Positions 43,955 through 53,898 are shown, counted from the first letter of the stretch. The stretch: 64,000 nucleotides of DNA from Litorivita pollutaquae (GCF_003205515.1 NZ_KZ826483.1:372001-436000), one strand, 5' to 3'. Notes: a model not told the origin generated them from the letters alone. Translations and numbers: made by a program.

Positions 43955-45409
43955 TTAGACCGTTTCTGCAAGTGCCAATAGGCGATCAAGATCGAGATGC
44001 GTTTCGAGGTGATCTGCGAGCGCGTCGAGCACCTCTTCAACCCCATCGTCATAGTGCATTTGTGAGGTCGCGCCGAGTGTGGCGAGATAGGTCGCGCGGA
44101 AACGGTCAGCGCTGAACAGCCCGTGCAGGTAACACCCTTTGACCCGTCCGCTCGCATCCGCCGCACCCTCGCGGCGGGCTTCCTCGCCAATCTCGAGCCA
44201 TGCGCGGGCGCAATCCGGCCCATGGGTGCTGCCGATATGGATTTCATACCCTTCCACCGCCATACTACTTTGTAGATCCCGCGCCCGGGTCAGAGCCAGC
44301 CGCTTTTCCGGCTTCATTTCGGTGGTGATATCCAGATGGCCTAGACCGGCGACACGGCAGGGGGGGCCTTCGATCCCCTCTGCATCAATGATTTCGCGGC
44401 CCAGCATCTGATAGCCGCCGCAGATGCCCAACACATGCCCGCCGCGCCGGATGATCGCGGCAAGGTCGATGTCCCAACCTTGGGCGCGAAAATACGCCAG
44501 ATCGGCGATGGTGGATTTGCTACCGGGGATCAAAACCAGATCGGCATCAAGCGGCAAGGGCCGGCCGGCCTCGATGATGTCAATGGTGACATCCGCTTCG
44601 GCGGCAAGAGGGTCGAGGTCATCGAAATTGGCGATGCGCGACAGCCGTGGCACGACGATTTTACATGCGCCGCCCTTGCGCGACGCGATGTCTATCACAT
44701 CCTCGGCGGGCAAGCGCCAGCTTTGTTCGAACCAAGGCACCACACCAAGCGCCTCCCATCCCGATAGATCGGCAGTTGCCACAAGGCCGTCCTCAAACAG
44801 CCGCACATCGCCGCGAAACTTGTTGATCGCAAACGCTTTTATGCGCGCGGCATCGGCGGGCGGCAGTACGGATTTGGTCCCTACGATTTGGGCGATCACC
44901 CCACCGCGATCAATGTCGCCGATCAAGATCACCGGCACGTTCGCGGCCTCGGCAAAGCCCATATTGGCGATGTCCCCTGCGCGCAAATTGATTTCGGCGG
45001 GGCTGCCTGCGCCCTCTATGATCACCAGATCGGCGGTGGCGGCAAGGCGGTGAAAGCTCTGTAGTACCGGCGTCAATAATTGTGGTTTGGCTTTGGCATA
45101 ATCGCGCGCCTTGAGGGTGCTGACCCGTTTGCCTTGCACGATGACCTGCGCGCCAATATCGCTTTCGGGTTTGAGCAGAACCGGATTCATATCGGTATGA
45201 GGCCTGCGCTGCGCCGCGCGGGCTTGCAGCGCTTGGGCACGGCCTATTTCGCCGCCGTCTGCCGTCACGGCGGCATTGTTGGACATATTCTGGGGTTTGA
45301 ACGGGGCGACGGACAGCCCACGGCGCAGATAGGCGCGCGCCAATCCGGCCACCAACATGGATTTGCCGACGTTCGAGCCTGCACCCTGAATCATGATCGC
45401 CTTTGCCAT
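43955..45409 (-). CDS. cobQ: Cobyric acid synthase
   Basis: A 484-residue amidotransferase that makes four side-chain amides of adenosylcobyrinic a,c-diamide in cobalamin synthesis. The N-terminal P-loop [22 protein letters not shown] (in two parts) is a dethiobiotin-synthetase-like ATPase domain. The C-terminal GATase domain has [11 protein letters not shown], the nucleophile Cys in [11 protein letters not shown] (about residue 335) and HGLF near the end. No other cob gene is in the window. It is convergent with the PopZ-like gene, 16 bases apart. Confidence 0.95.
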   Translation of the reverse strand: MAKAIMIQGAGSNVGKSMLVAGLARAYLRRGLSVAPFKPQNMSNNAAVTADGGEIGRAQALQARAAQRRPHTDMNPVLLKPESDIGAQVIVQGKRVSTLKARDYAKAKPQLLTPVLQSFHRLAATADLVIIEGAGSPAEINLRAGDIANMGFAEAANVPVILIGDIDRGGVIAQIVGTKSVLPPADAARIKAFAINKFRGDVRLFEDGLVATADLSGWEALGVVPWFEQSWRLPAEDVIDIASRKGGACKIVVPRLSRIANFDDLDPLAAEADVTIDIIEAGRPLPLDADLVLIPGSKSTIADLAYFRAQGWDIDLAAIIRRGGHVLGICGGYQMLGREIIDAEGIEGPPCRVAGLGHLDITTEMKPEKRLALTRARDLQSSMAVEGYEIHIGSTHGPDCARAWLEIGEEARREGAADASGRVKGCYLHGLFSADRFRATYLATLGATSQMHYDDGVEEVLDALADHLETHLDLDRLLALAETV

Positions 45410-45501
45410 GCCGCTTCACCTTTGGGATAATGCCTTGGTGTTAGCTGCAAAAACCTTGGTTTGCAAAGCCCTGTGTGCCGTAAGACCGTCAGGGCAGGCG
45501 C

Positions 45502-45538
45502 AAAAAAACGCGCCCTGCAGAAGGACGCGCTTTTTTTT
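45502..45538. terminator. Bidirectional terminator before cobQ
   Basis: CGCGCCCT...AGGACGCGC forms an 8-bp stem (one G-T pair) flanked by seven A on one side and eight T on the other. It serves the small gene at 45562 on the minus strand and separates it from cobQ. Confidence 0.85.
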
Positions 45539-45561
45539 ACAATTCGCTTGCGCGAAAGGTT

Positions 45562-45882
45562 TTATGCTGCTTCGGCTTGCAACGCCGCAGTGCGACGTTC
45601 GCTTTCTTCGCGTGACAGTGCGACAGAGGTGCGCACACCCTTGCCAACAAAATCCATCAGACCGCTCACAACCCGTTCGTTGGGGTCGATTCCGGCACAA
45701 GAAAGCACCTCACGGCCATCGCGCGAACGCGCCCAACGGGCGATCTGCTCGGGGCCATTTCCGTATTTCTTGTCATCAGCAATTGCATCATCAAGTGCCG
45801 CCAATACGACGGCAGCAAAGAGTTTACGAGCACGGTTGCCCTGTTCATTATTGTAGGCCGTGCCGTCAACGAAATCTCGCAT
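45562..45882 (-). CDS. Conserved Rhodobacterales hypothetical protein
   Basis: A 106-residue soluble protein (MRDFVDGTAYNNEQGNRARKLF...). It has no signal peptide or membrane segment, is helical, and holds a block rich in charged residues (DAIADDKKYGNGPEQIARWARSRDGREVLSCAGI, given in parts). To my knowledge this sequence is widely conserved in Rhodobacterales under a DUF number (possibly DUF6280), with no known function. It stands alone with its own terminator between cobQ and efp. Confidence 0.75.
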   Translation of the reverse strand: MRDFVDGTAYNNEQGNRARKLFAAVVLAALDDAIADDKKYGNGPEQIARWARSRDGREVLSCAGIDPNERVVSGLMDFVGKGVRTSVALSREESERRTAALQAEAA

Positions 45883-46097
45883 GTTTCGTCCTTTTGTTAT
45901 TGGTCTTGTGTTTCGGGCGTGACGCTGGTTATGACGCGTTCGAAGCGATTCGAATAGGCCTCAGATGCAAGCCTTCTATGCAATTTATGCATGGCTTGTC
46001 TAAAATTGACCAAGATCTCGTTGCCTTGCCATAGGTCACTCCCCCAGATATAGGGGCGGATACGTCTTGTTCAACCTTTTGCTCAGGTTTTGCCATA

Positions 46098-46661
46098 ATG
46101 CCAAAAATCAACGGAAATGAAATTCGCCCCGGTAATGTGCTGGAGCATAACGGTGGTCTTTGGGCCGCTGTTAAAGTCGATCACGTCAAGCCCGGCAAGG
46201 GCGGTGCCTTTGCCCAGGTCGAGTTGCGCAACCTGCGCAACGGATCGAAATTGAACGAACGCTTTCGTAGTGCCGATAAGGTCGAGCGCGTGCGTCTGGA
46301 ACAAAAAGATATGCAGTTTCTGTTCGAAAGTGACGGAATGTTAAGCTTTATGGACACGGAAACCTTTGATCAGGTTGAATTGCCAGCGGAATTGTTGGGT
46401 GATCGCCGCCCGTTTTTGCAAGATGGCATGACCATCGTGATGGAATTTCACGAGGATGAGGCGCTCAATGCGACGCTACCGCAAAAGGTGGTCTGCAAGA
46501 TTGTCGAGACCGAGCCGGTGGTCAAAGGCCAGACCGCAGCCAACAGTTTCAAACCCGCGATTCTCGACAACGGGATCAAAGTCATGGTGCCGCCCTTTGT
46601 CGGAAATGACGAGGATATCGTCGTGAACACCGAGACAATGGAATATGCCGAGCGCGCCTAA
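46098..46661 (+). CDS. efp: Elongation factor P
   Basis: A 187-residue EF-P, which helps ribosomes through polyproline stretches. Domain I (KOW-like) begins [19 protein letters not shown], with the modification Lys at the tip of the KPGKGGAF loop (about residue 34). Domains II and III follow with the OB-fold C-terminal block [27 protein letters not shown] (in two parts). A strong hairpin terminator follows. Confidence 0.97.
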   Translation: MPKINGNEIRPGNVLEHNGGLWAAVKVDHVKPGKGGAFAQVELRNLRNGSKLNERFRSADKVERVRLEQKDMQFLFESDGMLSFMDTETFDQVELPAELLGDRRPFLQDGMTIVMEFHEDEALNATLPQKVVCKIVETEPVVKGQTAANSFKPAILDNGIKVMVPPFVGNDEDIVVNTETMEYAERA

Positions 46662-46699
46662 GCCGGCATGTTTGGATCTTGCTAAGTCACAGCATTGTG

Positions 46700-46733
46700 A
46701 ACGCCCGTTTGCCTAAGTGGCAGGCGGGCGTTT
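46700..46733. terminator. Terminator between efp and the YgfZ-like gene
   Basis: A 14-bp stem (AACGCCCGTTTGCC with GGCAGGCGGGCGTT, two G-T pairs) and a 5-base loop TAAGT lie between convergent genes; a TTTC tail follows on the plus strand. Confidence 0.85.
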
Positions 46734-46745
46734 CGCGTTTAGCGC

Positions 46746-47504
46746 TTATTTGGCGTAGGTGATACGTGCGCTCTCGGCCGCCATATCGCCGCCCGCACGA
46801 TCGAACCGCAGGTAGGCCAAAGCCGCGCTGCCCGATTGGGTGAAGAGCGCGCCCGCCTCTTTGCCACCCGCCATGATCGGCGTGCCGACCGGGGCGCTTC
46901 CGTCGATACGCACCTTCGCCAAACCTTTGCGCAGTTCTGTTTTATGTTTCATCCGCGCGGTCACTTCCTGGCCGACATAGCAACCTTTGCGAAAATCCAC
47001 CCCGCCGAGTCGTTCAAACCCCATTTCGAGGATATAGCTGTCAGGGGTCAATTCGACGCCGCTTTGCGGAATCATATGTTGCACATAAAGATCGGTCCAA
47101 TCGGTGCCATCATCGGGCTGCGCATCGGCCCCGTAGAACCTCCATCCAAGCGCCGGATCGCGCGGATCGGGGAGGGCACCAGCGGGCGCGGGGCCGGTGC
47201 CGCGCGACACCTGCAGCGGTGCGGGCGCAATGGTTACATCAGCGCGTAATTTATACATGGTCAGCCGTTGGACCAGCATCGGTGCCAGCGCCGCATCCAC
47301 GTCCAGAAGGTAACCCTCGGGGGTCGCCGTAAGGAAAAAATCCGCCAGATATTTGCCCTGCGGTGTCAAGATCGCCGCATAGCACAGCCCGCCTGTCGCG
47401 CGGGCAATGTCATTGCTGATCAGCCCTTGCAAGAAATGTTCGGCATCCTTGCCGGTGATCTGGTAAAGCGCGCGATTGCCGCCCGCAGATTGTCCATCCG
47501 TCAT
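46746..47504 (-). CDS. Folate-binding YgfZ/IBA57-like protein
   Basis: A 252-residue member of the GcvT-like COG0354 family, which uses folate in repair or assembly of some Fe-S enzymes. The family motif KGCYVGQEV is at about 188-196, ISNDIARAT and TPQGKYLADFF lie near the start. The start at 47504 has GGGAG 6 bases upstream. Confidence 0.93.
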   Translation of the reverse strand: MTDGQSAGGNRALYQITGKDAEHFLQGLISNDIARATGGLCYAAILTPQGKYLADFFLTATPEGYLLDVDAALAPMLVQRLTMYKLRADVTIAPAPLQVSRGTGPAPAGALPDPRDPALGWRFYGADAQPDDGTDWTDLYVQHMIPQSGVELTPDSYILEMGFERLGGVDFRKGCYVGQEVTARMKHKTELRKGLAKVRIDGSAPVGTPIMAGGKEAGALFTQSGSAALAYLRFDRAGGDMAAESARITYAK

Positions 47505-47572
47505 TTTCAACTCCCGTCCTGCGCAAGGATGTCATATAGGAACGCGCAGAACTGGCAACAACGGAGAGTGCC

Positions 47573-48274
47573 ATGCGCGCCCCGATCAGCGTGATCATAC
47601 CGGTGCTCGACGCCGCTGCGGCTTTGCCGGCCTGCCTTGCCGCCTTGATGGAGGGGCTGGAGGCAGGCGTGATCCGCGAGGTGATCCTCACAGATGGCGG
47701 CAGCACCGACGACAGCCAACGCATCGGCGATGCAGTGGGCGCGGTTTGGGTCACGGGCGCGCCCTCGCGCGGCGGCCAATTGCGGCGCGGTGCGGCTGCG
47801 GCGGCGGGCAATTGGTTCATGGTGCTGCATGCCGATACGGTGTTGCCCGATGGCTGGAGCGCGGCGGCCTTGACCCATATGGAGGGGGCCGGCGGTGCGG
47901 CGGGGTATTTTGATCTGTCGTTCGACGCAAAGAGCCTTGCGCCGCGTCTGGTCGCGGGCTGGGCCAACCTGCGCGCGCGCCGGTTCGGATTGCCCTATGG
48001 CGACCAGGGTTTGCTGATCTCGCGCGCGCTCTACGATGCCGTGGGCGGATATGGCGACATGCCTCTGATGGAGGATGTTGCAATGGCGCGGGCGTTGGGG
48101 CGGGCGCGTTTGCGGCCCTTGGGGGCGGTGGTTAGAACCAGCGCCCGAAGATACGCGACAGAAGGCTACCTTCGCCGCGGGGGCCGGAACCTGATTTTGC
48201 TTTTGCGTTTTCTTTGCGGCGCTGATCCGCAGCGGCTTGCGCGCGCGTATCGGCCGAAGGACCGCTCGTCTTGA
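47573..48274 (+). CDS. Family 2 glycosyltransferase, TIGR04283 type
   Basis: A 233-residue GT2 enzyme. ISVIIPVLDAAAAL at the start, LTDGGSTDD (about 39-47) and the metal-binding HADT (about 86-89) are GT-A hallmarks. The C-terminal part (RYATEGYLRRGGRN) fits the TIGR04283 group, linked elsewhere with arsenosugar synthesis; the product here is not known. Its last 143 bases overlap the 3' end of the ABC exporter on the other strand, and both frames code conserved or plausible protein there. Confidence 0.85.
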   Translation: MRAPISVIIPVLDAAAALPACLAALMEGLEAGVIREVILTDGGSTDDSQRIGDAVGAVWVTGAPSRGGQLRRGAAAAAGNWFMVLHADTVLPDGWSAAALTHMEGAGGAAGYFDLSFDAKSLAPRLVAGWANLRARRFGLPYGDQGLLISRALYDAVGGYGDMPLMEDVAMARALGRARLRPLGAVVRTSARRYATEGYLRRGGRNLILLLRFLCGADPQRLARAYRPKDRSS

Positions 48275-50108
48275 ATTGCAGCGCGTGCAGATCTGCATAG
48301 ATGCCGCCACGGGTCAAAAGCTCGTCATGGCGGCCTTCGTCGACAACGCGGCCACGATCCATCACCACGATCTTATCGGCACCATGCACGGTCGACAGGC
48401 GGTGCGCGATGACCAATGTGGTGCGGCCTTTGGCAAGCCGGTCCAAGGCCTCTTGCACGACCTTTTCCGATTGCGCATCAAGCGCAGATGTCGCTTCGTC
48501 CAGCAAGAGGATCGGCGTGTCGCGGAGCAGGGCACGGGCGATGGCGACACGTTGGCGTTGCCCGCCCGACAGGTTCGATCCGCGCGGACCGACCGGCGTG
48601 TCGAGGCCTTGGGGTAGTTTGGCGAGGAAATCGCTGACATGGGCGGCGTCGAGCACCTCTTTGAGGCGTGCATCGCTGACGTCGTCGCGGCCCAACAGGA
48701 TATTCTCGCGCAGGGTTTCGTCAAAGAGGAGCGCGTCCTGACTGACCACGGAATACAGCCCGCGCAGTTCTGCGAGGTCCATTTCATGCGCTGAGGTGCC
48801 GCCGATGTCGACATCGCCGGAGACAGGATCAACAAGCCGCGTCAAGAGATTGAAAACGGTGGATTTCCCCGCGCCGGATGCCCCGACAAGGGCGGTGGTT
48901 TTTCCCGCCTCTGCGGTCAGTGTCGCCCCATCCAGAACCCGCGCGTCGCCGTAATCCAATACCACATTGCGCAGGGCCACTTGCGGCGTGCCCTCGGGGG
49001 CGGGTTTGCCGCCTTCGGGGGAGGTGACGCGCGGAACTTCGTCCATCAAGGCTTTGACCCGTTCGAGCCCCGCAGCGGCAACCTGCCATGTGCCCGACAC
49101 CGCGCCAAGGCGGCGCAAAGGCTCAAAGGCAAGGCCGATGGCGGTGAAGAATGTCATGAAATCACCGACGGTTTTCTCGCCGGCAATGATCTCGGCGCCG
49201 CCGAAAATCAGAACGCCGAAAAATCCCAATCCCGCCATGATATCAATCATCGCAGGGATCGTCGCTGCGCCGGCTTGGGCGCGTACTTCGGTATGGACCA
49301 ACTTATCGGTCAGAGCGGCATATTGTTGGCTTTGATAGTCTTCGAGCCGGTTCAATTTGATCGGGATAATACCATGAAAGACCTCGTCCAGGCGGGTGGC
49401 GAGTTTTGCGCCTAAATCACGGGCCCGGCGTGATTTTTTACGCACGAACCGTTGCACCAAGGTCGACGGTAGCACCAGAATTGGCGCGCCGAAGCAGGCC
49501 ACCAATGTCCATTTCCAATCGACCGAAACCGCCACACCCAAAAGCACCACCAAGGCCACCGCATCGCGACCTGCGCCGGTGATGATGGCGTTCCACACCT
49601 GATTGATCGAGGCGACATCGGTTTGCACCCTTTGGATCAAAAAACCGGGCGGATGGGTTTGGTGAAAACTGCCGTCCAGACGCATCAGTCGCGCCAGAAG
49701 GTCCTTGCGCAGATCCGCCGCAGAACCTTGCGAGATCAGCGCAAGGAAGAATTTTTGCGCGACCGAGGCGACGGCGCGGATGATGAAAATCGATAGGATG
49801 GCCATCCCCACCCACCACAGCGCATCGGCGTCCCCGGCGACAAAGACCTGATCGAACATCGGCTTCATGACCCGCGCCAAAGCGCCCAGCATCGAGCCTT
49901 CGAGCGCCATGAAGAACATCGCCGCCAAGAGCAGCCACAGCCGCGAGCGCAGGTAGCCGCGCCAGAGCCAGCGCAGCAAAACGCCAGATGTTTCTTCGCC
50001 ATTTTGGGCGGCAGTGGCCGTCGAAAGTTGCACCGTGGGGACAGGTGCGACCGCATTCGGGTCGGACGTGGGGGAAGGGGCGCTATGGCCTTTGGGAAAC
50101 TCGCTCAC
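48132..50108 (-). CDS. ABC exporter, MsbA-like (fused permease-ATPase)
   Basis: A half-transporter. With the GTG at 50108 chosen here it has 658 residues; the open frame reaches TTG at 50189, and the true start is uncertain as neither has a clear ribosome binding site. The N-terminal membrane domain has about six helices (YLRSRLWLLLAAMFFMALEGS leads). The ATPase has Walker A VGASGAGKST, signature LSGGQRQRVAIAR, Walker B ILLLDEATSALD and the His in IAHRLSTV. Relatives flip lipid A or other lipids. The C-terminal ~45 residues (polar, ending FGRWF) lie in antisense to the glycosyltransferase. Confidence 0.9.
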   Translation of the reverse strand: MSEFPKGHSAPSPTSDPNAVAPVPTVQLSTATAAQNGEETSGVLLRWLWRGYLRSRLWLLLAAMFFMALEGSMLGALARVMKPMFDQVFVAGDADALWWVGMAILSIFIIRAVASVAQKFFLALISQGSAADLRKDLLARLMRLDGSFHQTHPPGFLIQRVQTDVASINQVWNAIITGAGRDAVALVVLLGVAVSVDWKWTLVACFGAPILVLPSTLVQRFVRKKSRRARDLGAKLATRLDEVFHGIIPIKLNRLEDYQSQQYAALTDKLVHTEVRAQAGAATIPAMIDIMAGLGFFGVLIFGGAEIIAGEKTVGDFMTFFTAIGLAFEPLRRLGAVSGTWQVAAAGLERVKALMDEVPRVTSPEGGKPAPEGTPQVALRNVVLDYGDARVLDGATLTAEAGKTTALVGASGAGKSTVFNLLTRLVDPVSGDVDIGGTSAHEMDLAELRGLYSVVSQDALLFDETLRENILLGRDDVSDARLKEVLDAAHVSDFLAKLPQGLDTPVGPRGSNLSGGQRQRVAIARALLRDTPILLLDEATSALDAQSEKVVQEALDRLAKGRTTLVIAHRLSTVHGADKIVVMDRGRVVDEGRHDELLTRGGIYADLHALQFKTSGPSADTRAQAAADQRRKENAKAKSGSGPRGEGSLLSRIFGRWF

Positions 50109-50370
50109 AGGTCGGGCGGCTTTCGGTTTGGGGCGCGGGCGGAGCCGCTGGGTTGGCCGATGAATAGGCTTTGGGGGGCCTAAGGGCAAGTATCACACGC
50201 AAGTGCTTGGTCATTATCCCCAAGGGACACCGTAGGACCACGGGGAACCCCATATGCGGTATCGGCAGTGATTGACGCCCCGCGTTCTGAGGCTAATGCT
50301 GGGCATGATTGATTTGCCCGGCGCTGCTTGCCGATGCGTTCAGCTGCCCCAATCTACCGGAGATCCGCCA

Positions 50371-51624
50371 ATGACCCTTGCCCACGGCCGTCCTTACCTC
50401 GCGATTCCCGGCCCGTCGGTGATGCCTGATCGTGTGTTGCAGGCGATGCACCGTCCGGCGCCGAACATTTATGAGGGGGCGCTCGAAGAGATGGTCGACG
50501 GGATGATTCCCGACCTCAAGGGTGTGGCGCGCACGGGCGGGCGCGTGGCAATCTATGTCGCAAACGGGCATGGCGCATGGGAGGCGGCCCTGGCCAATAT
50601 CGCTCTCGAAGGGGCGCGGGTGTTGATGCCGGCAACCGGACGGTTCGGACATGGATGGGCCGGTGTGGCACGCGGATTGGGGATTGGGGTCGAGATGATC
50701 GATTTTGGCCGCGCCGCGCCAATTGACCCGGCGCGGGTCGAGGCCGCCTTGCGCGCCGATTTGGCCGCAGGCGGGGCGCCGATCACAGCCGTGATGGCGT
50801 CGCACGTGGATACCTCAACATCAATATTGAATGATATCAAAGCTCTGCGTGCGGCTATGGATCGGGCGGGGCATCCGGCGCTGCTTATGGTTGATTGCAT
50901 CGCGTCTTTGGGATGCGATCGGTTCGAAATGGATGAGTGGGGCGTCGATGTGATGGTCGCGGCCAGCCAAAAGGGCCTTATGGTGCCGCCCGGATTGAGT
51001 TTTGTGTTCTATTCCGAGAAGGCCGAGGCCGTGCGCGCGAAGGTGCCGCGCGTCAGCCTTTATTGGGATTGGACCCCGCGCGGTCAGCCAGATGCCTTTT
51101 ATCAGTATTTCGGCGGTACGGCACCGACGCATCACCTGTATGGGCTGCGAGAATCCTTGGATATGTTGGCCGAGGAGGGGCTTGAAAACGTATGGGCCCG
51201 TCACCGGACCTTGGCGCGCTCGATCTGGGCCGCAGCAGAGGTTTGGGGACAGGGCGGCCCGCTGACGCTAAACGTGGCGGATCCAGCTTTGCGCAGCTCT
51301 GCGGTAACGGCTTTGGGGCTTGGTGGACGCAACGGGCTGCGGTTGCGCAAATGGTGCGAGAGGCATGCGGGCGTGACGCTGGGCATTGGTCTTGGCATGG
51401 ACACGCCCGAGGATCCGAAAAGCGAAGGGTTCTTTCGCATCGGCCATATGGGGCATCTCAACCCGCATATGATTTTGGGCTTGCTCGGCAGTCTGCAAGC
51501 AGGCTTTACCGCTTTGGACATCCCGTTTGGAAGCGGCGGGTTAGACGCTGCGATCTCCGTGATTTCCAATGCCTCGCAGGAGGAGAACGTCGCCCCGGCG
51601 CAGGATGCTGGGTGCTGCATCTAG
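50371..51624 (+). CDS. Class V aminotransferase, serine-glyoxylate transaminase type
   Basis: A 417-residue PLP enzyme. The ATG at 50371 has GGAG 7 bases upstream. AIPGPSVMPDRVLQAM opens as in alanine/serine-glyoxylate aminotransferases, the PLP Lys is in AASQKGLMVPPG (about residue 200), HVDTSTSILNDI precedes it, and FRIGHMGHLN is the C-terminal mark. It would move the amino group of serine or alanine to glyoxylate, but related enzymes act on phosphonates or pyridoxamine compounds. It ends 3 bases from the convergent hisC-like gene. Confidence 0.88.
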   Translation: MTLAHGRPYLAIPGPSVMPDRVLQAMHRPAPNIYEGALEEMVDGMIPDLKGVARTGGRVAIYVANGHGAWEAALANIALEGARVLMPATGRFGHGWAGVARGLGIGVEMIDFGRAAPIDPARVEAALRADLAAGGAPITAVMASHVDTSTSILNDIKALRAAMDRAGHPALLMVDCIASLGCDRFEMDEWGVDVMVAASQKGLMVPPGLSFVFYSEKAEAVRAKVPRVSLYWDWTPRGQPDAFYQYFGGTAPTHHLYGLRESLDMLAEEGLENVWARHRTLARSIWAAAEVWGQGGPLTLNVADPALRSSAVTALGLGGRNGLRLRKWCERHAGVTLGIGLGMDTPEDPKSEGFFRIGHMGHLNPHMILGLLGSLQAGFTALDIPFGSGGLDAAISVISNASQEENVAPAQDAGCCI

Positions 51625-51627
51625 CCC

Positions 51628-52740
51628 TTAGCGGCGCGCTTGGGCGAGCGCTTCGGGAAGGGCGCGCGCGAAAGCCGCAAGGTCTTCAGGGCGACCGCAG
51701 CTGACGCGAATGCATCGGTCCTGCGGCGCGGCAAAGGGCATGCGCACAAAGATGTTGCGAGCCACCAGACCGGCCAGAACCCGGCGGGCAAAATCGCCGT
51801 CCGCGCCGCAATCCACCGCAACGAAATTTGTCGCGGAGGGCAGCGCGGTGAGGGCGTTCTCGGTTGCGATCCGGCTGATGTCTGCGCGCGCTTGCGAGAC
51901 TTTTTCGCAGGTCTGGGTCAGCCAGTCTTGATCCCCAAGCGCCGCCAATGCACCGGCCTGCGCCGCGCGGTTTATGCCAAAATGGTTGCGGACTTTGTCA
52001 AAGGAGCGGATCATATCCGTCGCCCCGAACGCATATCCGATCCGCGCGCCTGCCATGCCGTAGGCCTTGGAAAAGGTCCGCATACGTATGATGCGTGGAT
52101 CCTCGATGGCAATATCTGGCAGGGCGTCTGCGGGAGCAAACTCGGCGTAAGCCTCGTCGAGGATCAGCAAGCAGCCTTCGGGCAAAGCGTCAAGTGCCCG
52201 GATGATATCCGCGCCGCGCGTGTAGCTGCCCATCGGATTGTCGGGATTGGCGAAATAGATCAGTTTCGCACCCACCTGTGCCGCCTTGTCGATCAGCGCA
52301 GGCAGGTCTTCGGCATCGCCTGCATAGGGCACTTTGTGCAGTGTTCCGCCGAACCCGGCGACATGGTAGTTGAACGTCGGATAGGCGCCGTCCGAGGTGA
52401 CAACCGCATCGCCGGCCTCGACCAACAGTCGCACCAAATACCCCAAAAGCCCGTCAATGCCTTCGCCGACCACGATATTGTGCATCTCGCACCCAAGATG
52501 CGCCGCCAATGCGCTGCGCAGATCATAGCTTTCGGAATCGGCATACATCCAAATCTCATGCGCGGCGGCTTGCATGGCGGCCACAGCGCGGGGCGCGGGG
52601 CCAAAGATGTTTTCATTCGCCCCAAGCCGGGCCTCGAACGGCGCGTGGCGCGCACGCTCCTGCACTTCGGGTCCGACAAAGGGGACCGAGGCGGGCAAAG
52701 TGGCGACGAGGGCGGTGTAACGGGCATATATCTTTTCCAT
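51628..52740 (-). CDS. hisC: Histidinol-phosphate aminotransferase-like class I/II aminotransferase
   Basis: A 370-residue PLP aminotransferase starting MEKIYARYTAL. GANENIFGPAP, GEGIDGLLGYL, YFANPDNPMGSY and the PLP-Lys motif RTFSKAYGMAGARIGY (Lys near 224) place it with HisC, and RVSCGRPEDL near the end binds the substrate phosphate or carboxylate. No his genes adjoin, so it may be a HisC paralogue acting on aromatic or other amino acids. The open frame continues 155 codons upstream of this start, without homology. Confidence 0.85.
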   Translation of the reverse strand: MEKIYARYTALVATLPASVPFVGPEVQERARHAPFEARLGANENIFGPAPRAVAAMQAAAHEIWMYADSESYDLRSALAAHLGCEMHNIVVGEGIDGLLGYLVRLLVEAGDAVVTSDGAYPTFNYHVAGFGGTLHKVPYAGDAEDLPALIDKAAQVGAKLIYFANPDNPMGSYTRGADIIRALDALPEGCLLILDEAYAEFAPADALPDIAIEDPRIIRMRTFSKAYGMAGARIGYAFGATDMIRSFDKVRNHFGINRAAQAGALAALGDQDWLTQTCEKVSQARADISRIATENALTALPSATNFVAVDCGADGDFARRVLAGLVARNIFVRMPFAAPQDRCIRVSCGRPEDLAAFARALPEALAQARR

Positions 52741-53085
52741 GTCGCCAGATAAGCCCAAGCTTCCATCTCTGGCAAGGCGGTAGCACATCGCCTCATGCCC
52801 CGCATTGTGACGAAGGGGGAGCAAGGCGCCAATATGCCGGATGTTACGCGCCGCTGGCGTCATGTGGCATCTTGCGGATAATGCCGCTTTGCGCAGGCGG
52901 GGGTGCATCAAATCCCGCCGCGCGCGGCGTTTTGACATTGATCTCGGCCCCGAACAACGGCGCGATAAGCTTGGCACAAAAGGGCGGCTTAAATTCGGCC
53001 TTGCATCTGTGCCGCCACGTTGGGCTGGATTTCCGGGGCGGCTATCCACACAGTCGCCAAGCGAACCTTCGGAGGAAAGAGACAA
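52741..53085. other. Divergent intergenic region, hisC-like / crotonase
   Basis: These 345 bases hold the two divergent promoters. Long open frames run through both strands because of high GC, but show no family. A lone CTATCCACA at 53042 is one base off a DnaA box and is not taken as meaningful. Confidence 0.5.
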
Positions 53086-53874
53086 ATGGCCCGCGTAGAC
53101 GTTACAATCGAAAATCATATCGCCCGTGTCACCTTGACAAGAGGCGACAAAATGAACGCCGTTGACCCGGATATGGCACAGGCGATCATCGCGGCGGGCG
53201 AGCAAATTCTCGCCTCCACCGATGATATCCGCGCCGTTGTCATCTGTGGTGAGGGCCGTGCCTTTTGCGCCGGTCTCGATGTGGCCTCCTTCGCCACACT
53301 GGCCGGCGAAGACCCCGTCGCACGCATCATGCCGCGCACATTTGGCCCGTCAAACGACTTTCAACATCTTGTCATGGTCTGGCGCAAAATCGAAGTGCCG
53401 GTGATTGCGGCCGTTCATGGCGTCGCCTTTGGCGCGGGCTTCCAATTGGCGTTGGGCGCCGATATCCGCATTTGCCACCCCGACACACAATTGGCGATTA
53501 TGGAAATGAAATGGGGCCTCGTGCCGGATATGGGCGGCATGGCAATCTTGCCGCATCTGACCCGCACCGATGTGATCCGCCGCATGACCTATACCGCCGA
53601 ACCCGTTGGCGCGCAGCAAGCCTTTGACTGGGGCCTTGTCACGGAACTCAATGATACACCGGCCGAAGCCGCCATGGCATTGGCCACTACGATTGCGTCG
53701 AAAAGCCCGTCGGCCATACGTGCCGCCAAACGGTTGATCACTGTGGCTGAAACCGCGGATGAAACGCTGGCGCTTCATGAGGAAAGCCGCGAGCAAGCCG
53801 CTCTTATTGGCGGCAAGGATCAGTTGGAAGTCATCGCCGCCAACATGCAAGGCCGCGCGCCGGATTTCGGCTAA
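53086..53874 (+). CDS. Enoyl-CoA hydratase/isomerase family protein
   Basis: A 262-residue crotonase-fold enzyme. The start has GGAGGAAAG upstream. The oxyanion-hole motifs are AFCAGLDVASF (about 62-72) and HGVAFGAGFQLALGAD (about 107-122), and EMKWGLVPDMGG holds the usual Glu position region. The expected second catalytic Glu of true enoyl-CoA hydratase appears as the D of PDMGG, so isomerase or another reaction is as likely as hydration. It lies alone, followed by a terminator. Confidence 0.9.
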   Translation: MARVDVTIENHIARVTLTRGDKMNAVDPDMAQAIIAAGEQILASTDDIRAVVICGEGRAFCAGLDVASFATLAGEDPVARIMPRTFGPSNDFQHLVMVWRKIEVPVIAAVHGVAFGAGFQLALGADIRICHPDTQLAIMEMKWGLVPDMGGMAILPHLTRTDVIRRMTYTAEPVGAQQAFDWGLVTELNDTPAEAAMALATTIASKSPSAIRAAKRLITVAETADETLALHEESREQAALIGGKDQLEVIAANMQGRAPDFG

Positions 53875-53898
53875 ACCCAAAAACACCCTGACCCAACG

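Noticed and set aside
53042-53050. CTATCCACA as a DnaA box / origin
   Set aside because: Single, one mismatch from consensus, and no further boxes or AT-rich unwinding element.
52741-53205. N-terminal extension of the hisC frame (155 codons)
   Set aside because: It has no family resemblance, is rich in Arg and Ser, and overlaps the divergent crotonase start; the MEKIY start gives a full-length enzyme.
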